Assembly: GCF_034932185.1 (NCBI RefSeq)
Contig: NZ_JAYGHW010000005.1
Span: forward strand, 1 to 64,000
From: Spirulina sp034932185
GTDB lineage: Bacteria > Cyanobacteriota > Cyanobacteriia > Cyanobacteriales > Spirulinaceae
Reading direction: 5' to 3'
Length of the DNA stretch: 64,000 bases
Of this stretch, positions 17,601-26,272 are shown one piece after another. Both the position numbers and the translations under genes were made by a program. Numbering within the stretch: position 1 is the first letter of the stretch; each line of letters begins with the position of its first letter. A model generated the notes under the pieces. That model was not told the DNA's origin. It saw only the letters and a list, made by a program, of their open reading frames with translations, and did not search any database.

Positions 17601-18013
17601 TTTTTGTCGGTTTCGGCTTTGTAATAGACACCGGGCGATCGCACGATCTGATTCACAATCACCCGCTCCGCCCCGTTAATAATAAACGTGCCTCGGTCGG
17701 TCATCAGGGGCAGATCCCCGATAAACACTTCCATTTCTTTAATTTCCCCGGTTTCCTTATTGATCAACCGAGTCGGCACATACATTTGTACGGAATAGCT
17801 AGCATCCCGCCGTTTGGCCTCATCCACATCGTACTTGGGGGCATGGAGTTTGAACTTATCCCCAATAAAATGCAATTCCAACTTGCCGGTATAGTCTGTG
17901 ATTGGCGAAAAACTATTGAGTTCTTCAATCAAGCCGGTTTCTAGAAACCAACGGAAACTTGACCGTTGAATCTCAATCAAGTCTGGCAGCAGATTGTAGG
18001 TTAGGTTGGTCAT
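14681..18013 (-). CDS. rpoB: RNA polymerase beta subunit
   Basis: A 1110-residue beta subunit of normal cyanobacterial length. Landmarks: the rifampicin-pocket region ([17 protein letters not shown], then [12 protein letters not shown]) at about 355-400, the conserved [13 protein letters not shown] block, the active-site [12 protein letters not shown] motif at about 850, and the C-terminal clamp region [20 protein letters not shown]. The start [16 protein letters not shown] at 18013 is the conserved one. It is the first gene of the polymerase operon, 105 bases after tatD on the same strand. Confidence 0.98.
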   Translation of the reverse strand: [1110 protein letters not shown]

Positions 18014-18064
18014 GGGTTTTGACGATGGGGACGGAGGGGGGGGAGAGCAGTGAGGGGAGAGTAG

Positions 18065-18102
18065 TGAGAAGTGAGAAAAATTGATTTTGCTCTTTTCTCT
18101 CT
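18065..18102. repeat. 38 bp repeat upstream of rpoB
   Basis: Second copy of the block at 8301-8337, same orientation. It lies in the tatD-rpoB gap, so the two copies bracket the rpoB-rpoC1-rpoC2 block. Confidence 0.7.
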
Positions 18103-18118
18103 CCTCTTCCCTCTCTCC

Positions 18119-18901
18119 TCAATGGACGGGTAGGCGGAACAGTTGGCGGGCGTTGGCGGTGGTGGTGGCGGCCAGATCCGCCAATTCCTCTTGGCGGAGT
18201 TGGGCTACCGCTCGGGCAACATGATGGACATAGCTGGGTTCATTGCGTTTGCCCCGATGGGGGACGGGGGCCAAGAAGGGACAATCGGTTTCGATCAGGA
18301 GGCGATCGCTCGGTACCATTTGCGCCGAAGCATGGAGATCATGGGCATTTTTAAACGTGACAATGCCGCTAAAACTGATGTACAGCCCCAGATCTAAAAA
18401 CCATTGGGTTTCCGTGGGATTGCCCCCCCAACAATGCATCACGCCGCGAATCGGGCCGCAGGTGTCGTTCATTTCTTGGAGGAGTTCTCGCATCGCAGCG
18501 GCGGCATCGCGACAGTGGATGATCACCGGCAAATCTAAAGCCGCCGCAATTTCCAATTGTTGGCGGCAGACTTGGCGTTGATGGTCAGCGTTTTGGGCTT
18601 TGAAAAAATCCAGGCCCAATTCCCCAATGGCCACCACCCGCTGATCCGATGCCGCTAACCGATGAATTTCTGGCCCTAGACCCTCATGCCATGCGTCGGC
18701 ATCGAGGGGATGCAAACCCACAGCAAAAAATAGCTCTGGGAAGCGATCCGCCAGGGCCTGGATTTGGGGAAATTCATCGGGGCGAACGCAGGAATGCACC
18801 AACTGCACCACGCCAGCCTCTTGCCAGCGGGCCCGCACGGCTTCCAGGTCTGGTTGTAAGACCTCGAAGTTAATATGGACATGGGTATCAACTAGCTGCA
18901 T
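18119..18901 (-). CDS. tatD: TatD-family metal-dependent deoxyribonuclease
   Basis: A TIM-barrel metallohydrolase of the TatD family. The metal ligands are visible: DTHVHI at the N-terminus, the Glu in AIGELGLDFF, His in IIHCRDA, His in VMHCWGG, and the Asp in LIETDCPFLAP. Family members are 3'-5' DNA exonucleases and remove D-tyrosine or damaged ends in some species. The frame opens at 18913, but the Met at 18901 (MQLVDTHVHINF) is the conserved start. It is placed between rpsT and rpoB, the standard cyanobacterial arrangement. Confidence 0.93.
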   Translation of the reverse strand: MQLVDTHVHINFEVLQPDLEAVRARWQEAGVVQLVHSCVRPDEFPQIQALADRFPELFFAVGLHPLDADAWHEGLGPEIHRLAASDQRVVAIGELGLDFFKAQNADHQRQVCRQQLEIAAALDLPVIIHCRDAAAAMRELLQEMNDTCGPIRGVMHCWGGNPTETQWFLDLGLYISFSGIVTFKNAHDLHASAQMVPSDRLLIETDCPFLAPVPHRGKRNEPSYVHHVARAVAQLRQEELADLAATTTANARQLFRLPVH

Positions 18902-18990
18902 GGGGCAACCCAATGATGGATATATGGGCCGTTGCCCAAAGGGCGATCGCGTTGGGCGGATTGGGCGTGACAGGAATCGCCCCGTGAACC

Positions 18991-19293
18991 CTAGGCCGAA
19001 ACCGCTGGGGTTTCGTTGCGCCGTAAATACCGCACCAGACGGGATTTTTTCCGCGCTCCGGTGTTGACATGGAGCACACCTCGTTTCACCGCTTTGTCAA
19101 TTTTGCTGTAAACCCGTGCTTGGGCCGCACTCACTTCAGCGAGTTGTTCAGCGGTGGGGTTAGCCGCGTAGGCATCCACCGCTGCGAGATATCGCTTGCT
19201 GAGGGTTTTGACAGCAGATTTGTAGGATTTATTACGGAGGCGGTTACGCTCAGCAATTTCAATACGTTTAATCGCAGATTTAGAATTAGCCAC
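18991..19293 (-). CDS. rpsT: 30S ribosomal protein bS20
   Basis: A 100-residue basic protein with the S20 start MANSKSAIKRIEIAERNRLR and the conserved KAVKRGVLHVNTGARKKSRL segment near the C-terminus. It binds 16S rRNA early in 30S assembly. It leads the rpsT-tatD-rpoBC run on the minus strand. The 279 bases to the divergent hisD must hold both promoters; an AT-rich stretch with TAATAT boxes near 19330-19365 is the likely minus-strand promoter area. Confidence 0.97.
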   Translation of the reverse strand: MANSKSAIKRIEIAERNRLRNKSYKSAVKTLSKRYLAAVDAYAANPTAEQLAEVSAAQARVYSKIDKAVKRGVLHVNTGARKKSRLVRYLRRNETPAVSA

Positions 19294-19572
19294 GGTCGTC
19301 TTCTTGAACAGGTTGCTGGGTTTGCAGGTAGAATATTAAACACTTGTCGGACATATTAATATACCACTAGGGGAAACCACTGCGCAACTTAAACCGCAGC
19401 CCATCGCTAAAATTTGTCAATTCGCTCAAATTGGCTCAACGGGGGAGCGATCGCCCCACAGCCTTCAACTATCCACGTTAAGCTAGAACGTAATCCGGAT
19501 TAAGTGCCGGGACGCTAAGACCCCCACTTGCTCCACTCTCCTCCTTACCACTCGCCCAGGCATTGCAAGACC

Positions 19573-20877
19573 ATGCTGCGAATCATCACCGAGGCAACTG
19601 AGGCCCGTACTGAACTGCACCGTATTAGTAGCCGCACCCACGGCAGTGAGACGCTGCCTCAGGAAGAAGCTGTCCGTACCATTGTGCAAACGGTTCAACA
19701 GCAGGGCGATCAAGCTCTGTTGGACTATACCGCCCAATTTGACGGTCAAACCGTCACCGTTGAACAGTTGGCCATCAGCGGCTCTGAACTGGATGCGGCC
19801 TATCAACAGGTTTCTAAAGAACTGTTGGATGCGATTATTCTGGCCCGCCAGCAGATTGAAGCCTTTCACCGCCAACGGCTGCCGAAATCCTGGGTGCAGT
19901 TCCAAGACGATGATACGGTGCTGGGGAAACGCTACACCCCTGTTGATCGGGCCGGTTTATATGTACCTGGGGGGCGGGCGGCCTATCCCAGTACGGTACT
20001 CATGAATGCGATTCCGGCGAAGGTGGCCCAAGTGCCGCGCATTGTCATGGTCACGCCCCCCGGGCCGGAGGGAAAAATTAACCCGGCGGTGTTGGTGGCG
20101 GCTCAGGAGGCGGGGGTGACGGAAATTTATCGGGTGGGGGGGGCGCAGGCGATCGCCGCCCTCGCCTACGGCACAGCAACGATTCCCAATGTCGATGTGA
20201 TTACCGGGCCGGGGAATATCTACGTCACCCTGGCGAAAAAGATGGTCTATGGCGTGGTGGGGATTGACTCCCTGGCGGGGCCATCGGAGGTGTTGATTAT
20301 TGCCGATCGCTATGCCAATCCTGTCCATGTGGCGGCGGATTTGTTGGCCCAAGCGGAACATGATCCCCTCGCGGCGGCGATCCTACTCACCCCTGATCCA
20401 GAGTTGGCCCAGAAGGTACAGCAGGAGGTGACGCGACAATTGGAATATCACCCCCGACGGATTTTGACGGAAAAGGCGATCGCCCATTACGGCCTGATTG
20501 TGATTGTGGAATCCCTTTCCCAGGCGGCGGAATTTTCCAACCTCTTTGCCCCAGAACATTTGGAGTTAGAAATTGAAGACCCCTGGGATTTAGTGGAGCA
20601 GATCCGCCATGCGGGGGCAATTTTCCTAGGGAATTCTACTCCCGAAGCCGTAGGGGATTATTTAGCAGGCCCCAACCACACGCTGCCCACCTCCGGCGCG
20701 GCCCGTTATGCCTCAGCCTTAGGTGTGGAAACGTTTATGAAACATTCCAGCCTGATCCAATATTCCCCCCAAGCCTTGCAACGGGTTGCCGGAGCCGTCC
20801 AAACCCTGGCCAATGCCGAAGGTCTCCATTCCCATCGGGAATCGGTACGCCTCCGGGTGGATAAAAATGCCCATTGA
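19573..20877 (+). CDS. hisD: Histidinol dehydrogenase
   Basis: A 434-residue zinc- and NAD-dependent enzyme that performs the last two oxidations of histidine synthesis (histidinol to histidine). The family motifs are all present: YVPGGRAAYPSTVLMNAIPA, the nucleotide-site DVITGPGNIYVTLAKK, AGPSEVLIIAD, the zinc-site AQAEHDP and the C-terminal PNHTLPTSGAARY. The frame opens at 19528, but MLRIITEATEAR at 19573 is the usual start. It is divergent from rpsT and stands alone. Confidence 0.97.
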   Translation: MLRIITEATEARTELHRISSRTHGSETLPQEEAVRTIVQTVQQQGDQALLDYTAQFDGQTVTVEQLAISGSELDAAYQQVSKELLDAIILARQQIEAFHRQRLPKSWVQFQDDDTVLGKRYTPVDRAGLYVPGGRAAYPSTVLMNAIPAKVAQVPRIVMVTPPGPEGKINPAVLVAAQEAGVTEIYRVGGAQAIAALAYGTATIPNVDVITGPGNIYVTLAKKMVYGVVGIDSLAGPSEVLIIADRYANPVHVAADLLAQAEHDPLAAAILLTPDPELAQKVQQEVTRQLEYHPRRILTEKAIAHYGLIVIVESLSQAAEFSNLFAPEHLELEIEDPWDLVEQIRHAGAIFLGNSTPEAVGDYLAGPNHTLPTSGAARYASALGVETFMKHSSLIQYSPQALQRVAGAVQTLANAEGLHSHRESVRLRVDKNAH

Positions 20878-20880
20878 TAA

Positions 20881-20988
20881 CTTTCCTCGTTACTTGGCTC
20901 TGCCCAGTAACGCAATCCGGGAGGCTCTGCCTCCAGGCGGCAGAGCCGCCTCATGGCCGCGCCACGGGCCTAGCCATGGCACGAGATG
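20881..20988. repeat. REP-like palindromic element, copy 1
   Basis: A 108 bp element from CTTTCCTCGTTACTTGGCTC to GCCATGGCACGAGATG. It contains stacked inverted repeats: GTTACTTGG/CCCAGTAAC, GGAGGC-TCT-GCCTCC and GGCGGC-AGA-GCCGCC. A second copy is at 43474-43588. It fills the gap between the convergent hisD and RND pump genes (3 bases after one stop, 10 before the other), so it may serve as a two-way terminator. Confidence 0.85.
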
Positions 20989-20998
20989 GGAGGAGAGG

Positions 20999-23900
20999 TT
21001 AGTTTATTTCCATCGTTTCTTGATCCTGCCAGGGGGCGCGGAGGGGGTTGCCACCAGAAAAGAGGACATAGAAACAGGGAATAATAAACAGCGTTAACAA
21101 TGTGGCGAGGGATAGCCCGGAAAACACCACCACCCCTAGGGGTTGGAGAAATTCCGAGCCTTCCCCGATTCCCAAAGCCAAGGGAAACAGACCCAACACC
21201 GTTGTAATTGTGGTCATTAAAATGGGTCGTAACCGTTGGGGGGCTGCCCGCAACATCGCACTATAACGGCTAATGCCGAATTCCTCGCGAATTTGGTTCG
21301 CCAACTCCACCAACACGATCGCATTATTGACCACAATCCCCACCAACAACACCGCCCCCACCAACACCATCGCCCCCACTTCCGTTTGGGTGACGTATAA
21401 CCCCAAAATCCCCCCCGCCAGGGCTAGGGGGATCGTGCAGAGAATCACCAAGGGATCAATGAGGGAGTTGTACTGCACCGCCATCACGACAAACACCAAA
21501 AACACTGCCAACGCCCCCAACAGTTTTAAGGCCGCTTGTAGTTCCCGCTGGCCTTCGGCTTGGGAACTGGGGATCAACACGACCCCCGGCGGGAGTTCCA
21601 CCGTTGCGAGGGCTGCTTCCGTTTGGGCGATCGCCTCCGATACACTGCCCCCCTCTTCCACCAAATTACCCGCAATCATAAAAACCCCCCGCTGGTTAAT
21701 CCGTTGGATTTGACTGGGGGCCAAACCAGGCTCCAAGCGGATCACATCCCGGAGGCGGATCGCAGTATTGCCACTGGTGAAGAGGGGAACCTGGGCTAAT
21801 TGCTCTCGCCCTTGACGTTGTGCAGGGGGGAGTTGGACACGAATATCCACAAGACGCTCTGAAGTGCCGGAGCGGTGGCGCAAGCCTGCCGTAGGCATAT
21901 CGCGCCGTTGTAACCGAGTGGGAACAGACCCTTGGAGGGCGGTTTGTACCGTTTCCCCCACATCTCCATTAGTGAGATCGTAGGTGGCCAAGCGTTGCCA
22001 ATCCGGTAGCACTTGCACCTCCGCTTCTGGGGGGTCTGCATCGGGGCGGAACCGCACCACATCAACATTTTCATCTAAAACCCGGAGTATTTCCTGGCCC
22101 GTAGCCGCCAGTACCGCCCCATCATCCCCTTGGATCGTAATATCCACATCCGCCCCCCGAATGGGTGAATTACTCAGGACAATCCCCCGCACTTCCCCCG
22201 GTGAAAGGCGCAATCGCGTATTCACCAAATTGAGGCGATCCAGTTCACGGGTGACACGTTCCACATAGGCTTCGACATTCGTACCGGGTTTGAGCGTGAT
22301 GGAACTCGAACCGCGTAGTATATTTGCGCTGGTTTGGTTAGCAAACAAGGCTCCACCAGCGGTGGTAAAGACATATTCCGTTTCCGGCTGGGCTAAGAGT
22401 AATTCATCCACCCGCGCCATCACCTGCCGGTTTTCCGCCAAGGTTGTACCAGGGGGGAATTGCGCCCAGAGGTTAGCTTGGCCGGTACTAATGCCGGGGA
22501 GAATATTTTGGGGCAATTGTCCCGCCATCCACCCACTCCCGCTACCAAACAGGGCAAAGGCCAGGATAATCACCCAAAGCCGATGTTTCAGTGCCTGGGC
22601 TAAGAGTTGGCCATAGCGATAGCGCACCCAGAGAAAACTGCGATTAAATTGGACAATCATCCCCCAATGCTCCACACCGCTCTTGTTGCGTAGCCCCAAA
22701 AGGCGGGAGGCCAAAGCGGGGACAACGGTTAAGGCGAGAATAAGGGAAGCGGCGACGGCAAAGCTGATGGTGAGGATTAATTCTCGAAACAACAGAGAGA
22801 ATAAACCGCCCATCATCAGGAAGGGGAGGACGGAGACGAGGTTGGTCATCGTCGAGGCGATCAGGGCGGATTCCACTTCTTGACCTTTGGCGATCGCATG
22901 GGTGATGGGATCATCATGATTTTCTGAACCAGCGGCGATCGCCTCCAGCATCACAATCGAGTTATCCACCACAATCCCTACCCCCAGAGCCAACCCCCCC
23001 AAACTGAAAACGTTAATCGACAGGCCAAACAATTGCATCAGAATCACCGCTGCCAAGGTAGCCAGGGGAATGGCGGTGACAATGATAAACGTCTGACGGA
23101 GGGAGCCAAGGAAGAAAAACACCGCCAATGCGGCGAGAATCGTCCCCGTCACGCCGGAGGTAACGACATTTTCAATGGAACTGCGAATAAACCGCGATTC
23201 ATCCAAGGTCGGCACGAGGGTCATATCCGGGGGAATCGCCCCCCCATCCCGCATTTCAGCAATTTTCGTTTTAACAGCATCGACAACGGCGATCGTGTTG
23301 GCATCGGCCTGTTTCTGAATACTCACCTTCACCGCACCCTCACCATTGAGGGAGACAAACACCCGCTGATCTTCCGCCCCATCCACCACTTCCGCCACAT
23401 CCCGCAAATAGATGCGACGGCTGCTGTTTAAGGGCAAGGGGAGATCCCGCAATTCCTGGATAGAGGTCAACCGGCCAATGGTGCGGGCCAGGGGTTCGCC
23501 GCGATCGCCCTCCAACCGTCCCCCCGCAATATCCTGATTCCGCTCCCGCAACGCCGTCAGCACATCCTGCAAACTCACGCCCAAGGATTGCAAGCGGTTC
23601 AAATCCAGATTGACCTGTACCTCTTCCCGCAGGCCCCCAGACACATCCACACTGGCCACCCCTAGCACCATCGCCAACTCACGGGCAATTTCCTGATCCG
23701 CAAAAACGCGCAATTGCACCGGATCTAACAGGGAAGATTCCAGGGCAAATTCATAGACCGGCAGTTGGGAGGGGTCAAACTTAAACAGTCGGGGTTCTTC
23801 GACAATATCCGGCAAACTAGAGCGGGCGCGGTTCAGCGTTGCGGTGGCATCATTAAGGGCTTGATCAATATCTTCCCCCGGTTGGAAAAACAAATCGAGA

Positions 23901-24226
23901 CTGATCCGCCCTTCCCGCGTTTGGGAATAAACCTGTACCACCCCCTCAGTCGCACTGAGAGCCGCTTCTAAGGGTTTGGTGACTTCTTCGAGGGCAACTT
24001 CAGGAGAAACGCCAGGGGCATCAACCCGCAGGCCAATGCGGGGATAGGTGATCGCAGGCAGGAGATCGACATTGAGTTGCAATAGGAAAAACACCCCTAA
24101 AACCATCGTGGCCAGGGTGAGCATCAATGTGCCGATGTGCCGCCGAATGGCGATCGCACTAAGGGAACCCTTCGGTTGAGGAGGGTCTTGGGGGAAAAAC
24201 AGTTTCGGTCGGGAGGAGCGGGCCAT
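20999..24226 (-). CDS. RND efflux transporter, AcrB-type
   Basis: A 1075-residue inner-membrane pump of the AcrB/HAE1 family. It starts with a short cytoplasmic tail and TM1 (ending in LLQLNVDLLPAITYPRIGL), followed by the porter domain (the PGVSPEVALEEVTKPLEAAL segment is diagnostic), a transmembrane block with the proton-relay Asp in GIVVDNSIVMLEAI, a second porter domain and a final helix set. It would export drugs or other hydrophobic compounds with a membrane-fusion protein and outer-membrane channel, neither of which is encoded next to it. The single Asp in TM4 (VDN rather than VDD) is common in this family. Confidence 0.92.
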   Translation of the reverse strand: MARSSRPKLFFPQDPPQPKGSLSAIAIRRHIGTLMLTLATMVLGVFFLLQLNVDLLPAITYPRIGLRVDAPGVSPEVALEEVTKPLEAALSATEGVVQVYSQTREGRISLDLFFQPGEDIDQALNDATATLNRARSSLPDIVEEPRLFKFDPSQLPVYEFALESSLLDPVQLRVFADQEIARELAMVLGVASVDVSGGLREEVQVNLDLNRLQSLGVSLQDVLTALRERNQDIAGGRLEGDRGEPLARTIGRLTSIQELRDLPLPLNSSRRIYLRDVAEVVDGAEDQRVFVSLNGEGAVKVSIQKQADANTIAVVDAVKTKIAEMRDGGAIPPDMTLVPTLDESRFIRSSIENVVTSGVTGTILAALAVFFFLGSLRQTFIIVTAIPLATLAAVILMQLFGLSINVFSLGGLALGVGIVVDNSIVMLEAIAAGSENHDDPITHAIAKGQEVESALIASTMTNLVSVLPFLMMGGLFSLLFRELILTISFAVAASLILALTVVPALASRLLGLRNKSGVEHWGMIVQFNRSFLWVRYRYGQLLAQALKHRLWVIILAFALFGSGSGWMAGQLPQNILPGISTGQANLWAQFPPGTTLAENRQVMARVDELLLAQPETEYVFTTAGGALFANQTSANILRGSSSITLKPGTNVEAYVERVTRELDRLNLVNTRLRLSPGEVRGIVLSNSPIRGADVDITIQGDDGAVLAATGQEILRVLDENVDVVRFRPDADPPEAEVQVLPDWQRLATYDLTNGDVGETVQTALQGSVPTRLQRRDMPTAGLRHRSGTSERLVDIRVQLPPAQRQGREQLAQVPLFTSGNTAIRLRDVIRLEPGLAPSQIQRINQRGVFMIAGNLVEEGGSVSEAIAQTEAALATVELPPGVVLIPSSQAEGQRELQAALKLLGALAVFLVFVVMAVQYNSLIDPLVILCTIPLALAGGILGLYVTQTEVGAMVLVGAVLLVGIVVNNAIVLVELANQIREEFGISRYSAMLRAAPQRLRPILMTTITTVLGLFPLALGIGEGSEFLQPLGVVVFSGLSLATLLTLFIIPCFYVLFSGGNPLRAPWQDQETMEIN

Positions 24227-24369
24227 GGAGGGAGGAAAAAAGACGTTGCCCTTTAGGATAAACGTTGTGCAGGCTCAAAGCATGGGTCAAAGGTTACAAG
24301 GCAGCAACCCCCCGAAAAACCCAGTTGCTTAGTTCATTGCCCCACCACCACCAACCAGAAACCCGCTTT

Positions 24370-25647
24370 CTATTCCCCACTGTCCCCCACCCGCCAAGTC
24401 GTAACAGCCGGTTGGGTTTCGGCCAAAATTTGGCCCCCACGAATCACAGTGGTTACCGTGGCCCGTTGGCGGAGAGCGGCGATCGGATCGGCGGCATCGA
24501 GAATGATTAGATCCGCTGGATTGCCCAGTTCCAGACCATAATTTTCAAGTTGGAGCGTTTGCGCCCCGCCATAGGTGATCATGTCGTAGCAGGCCAGCAT
24601 TTCCTGCTGGCCGGTCATGTGGCAGCCATGGATCGCCATACTGGCCACATCAAGCATATTCCCCGTTCCCAAGCTATACCAGGGATCTTGGATGCAGTCA
24701 TGGCCGAGGCTGACGTTTAACCCCCCTTGCCAGAGTTCTTTCACCCGTGTAATCCCCCGCCGCTTGGGATAGCTGTCGGTGCGGCCTTGGAGCGTGATGT
24801 TAATTAAGGGATTGGCGATGAAATTGAGCTTGGCCCGTTGCAGGAAGCCCATCAGCTTGTTGGCGTAGCCGTTGTCATAGGAGCCAAAGGCGGTGGTATG
24901 GCTGGCGGTGGCACGGGGGCCGATGTCGTGGCGGATGGCACAGGCGGCCATCACTTCTAAAAATCGCGATTGGGGGTCGTCGATTTCGTCACAATGGAGG
25001 TCAATGAGCCGGTTGTTTTGCACCGCCCAGTTAAAAATCTGCTCAACAGATTGCACGCCCGCTTCACGGGTTAATTCATAGTGGGGGATGCCCCCGAGGA
25101 CATCAACACCGAGGGCGATCGCCTCTTGATACAGTTCAGCATTGCGGGAATGGCCATAGAGGCCATCTTGGGGGAAGGCGACGATCTGGAGCGTGATCCA
25201 ATCGCGCACCGCTTCCCGAACGGTTAACAGGGCCTTGAGGGCCGTCAAGTTGGGTTCACTAACATCGACATGACTGCGGACATAAAGCACCCCTTGCTGG
25301 GCTTGGGTTTTGAGCGTGGCGATCGCCCGCTCCCGTACATCCTCAGTCGTTAGCGACTGTTTCCGCTCCGCCCAAATTTGAATCCCCTCAAACAGCGTGC
25401 CACTGGCGTTGACCCTCGGCTGGCCTGCTGTGAGGGCGGAATCGAGGTGAATATGGGACTCGACAAAGGGCGGCGATACCAATTTCCCAACAGCATTAAT
25501 TTCCACCCGGCCCGTACCGGAGAGTTGGGGGGCAAGGGCCACGAGGCGATCGCCCCGAATGCCAATATCCATTACCGGGGAGCGATAGCCCTCCATAGGA
25601 GCCAGCCAGAGGCCACCGCCGCGAATTACCAAATCAAAATTACTCAT
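24370..25647 (-). CDS. codA: Cytosine deaminase
   Basis: A 425-residue amidohydrolase very close to E. coli CodA, which deaminates cytosine to uracil in pyrimidine salvage. Shared segments include ESHIHLDSALTAGQP (metal ligands HxH), GTLFEGIQIWAERK, RSHVDVS, LQIVAFPQDG, LIDLHCDEIDD, TASHTTAFGSYDNGY, SYPKRRGITRVKEL and LGHDCIQDPWYSLGTGNML with the catalytic Asp. Length equals the family. The stop codon overlaps a palindrome AGAAACCCGCTTTCT (24357-24371), one of a dispersed set. No cytosine permease (codB) is nearby. Confidence 0.92.
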   Translation of the reverse strand: MSNFDLVIRGGGLWLAPMEGYRSPVMDIGIRGDRLVALAPQLSGTGRVEINAVGKLVSPPFVESHIHLDSALTAGQPRVNASGTLFEGIQIWAERKQSLTTEDVRERAIATLKTQAQQGVLYVRSHVDVSEPNLTALKALLTVREAVRDWITLQIVAFPQDGLYGHSRNAELYQEAIALGVDVLGGIPHYELTREAGVQSVEQIFNWAVQNNRLIDLHCDEIDDPQSRFLEVMAACAIRHDIGPRATASHTTAFGSYDNGYANKLMGFLQRAKLNFIANPLINITLQGRTDSYPKRRGITRVKELWQGGLNVSLGHDCIQDPWYSLGTGNMLDVASMAIHGCHMTGQQEMLACYDMITYGGAQTLQLENYGLELGNPADLIILDAADPIAALRQRATVTTVIRGGQILAETQPAVTTWRVGDSGE

Positions 25648-25741
25648 ATTGCCACAAAAACAACCTGTCTCCTATGATGAAGGGTAGAAGTGCCAAAATT
25701 TTTGGGAACTTCGCCCCTGTCAAGATCAAACCGTCTTTGCA

Positions 25742-25769
25742 GAAGTGGGTCTAGCCCGCTTTTTTTATT
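25742..25769 (+). promoter_or_regulatory. rimP leader hairpin followed by a T run
   Basis: Just before rimP, AGTGGGT-CTA-GCCCGCT (stem of about 7 pairs with two G-U pairs) is followed by seven T. A GTGGGC-loop-GCCCAC stem with a U tract immediately upstream of rimP is a recurrent leader in many bacteria (the rimP leader). It looks like an intrinsic terminator, so it may be an attenuator for the rimP-nusA-ylxR-infB operon. Confidence 0.6.
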
Positions 25770-25780
25770 GGTAATTTCCC

Positions 25781-26251
25781 ATGACTCACCCACTGATTCC
25801 CGAACTTTTAGACCTCGCGACCCCCGTGGCCAGCGCCTTGGGCCTAGAAGTAGTGGGGGCAGTGTTCCAAACCAGCAAAAGCCCTCCAATTCTGCGGATT
25901 GATATCCGTAACCCCCAGGGAGACACCAGCTTAAGCGACTGCGAACAAATGAGTCGAGAATTGGAAACCGCCTTGGATGCCACGGACTTAATTGCGGGGG
26001 CCTATGTCCTCGAAATTTCCAGCCCGGGCGTTCCCAATGAACTCACCACGGATCGGGAATTTACCTCCTTTAAAGGCTTTCCTGTTGTGGTGACAGCCCA
26101 CACCCCCCATCAGGGTAAAACCCTCTGGTCTGGTCGTCTCCAACGTCGGGACGAGCAAAACGTCTACCTCAGCCAGAAAGGTAAAACGATCGCTATCCCT
26201 CGGCAGGCGATCGCCACAGTCCAATTGGACGACCATGCCGAAGCGATGTAA
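25781..26251 (+). CDS. rimP: Ribosome maturation factor RimP
   Basis: A 156-residue protein needed for 30S subunit maturation. The first domain carries LRIDIRNPQGDTSLSDCEQM and the highly conserved LEISSPGVPNELTTDREF; the C-terminal SH3-like barrel follows (GRLQRRDEQNVYLSQKGK). It opens the conserved rimP-nusA-ylxR-infB operon; nusA starts 22 bases after its stop. Confidence 0.95.
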   Translation: MTHPLIPELLDLATPVASALGLEVVGAVFQTSKSPPILRIDIRNPQGDTSLSDCEQMSRELETALDATDLIAGAYVLEISSPGVPNELTTDREFTSFKGFPVVVTAHTPHQGKTLWSGRLQRRDEQNVYLSQKGKTIAIPRQAIATVQLDDHAEAM

Positions 26252-26272
26252 TTGGAGTTTCAACGTTCCCCT

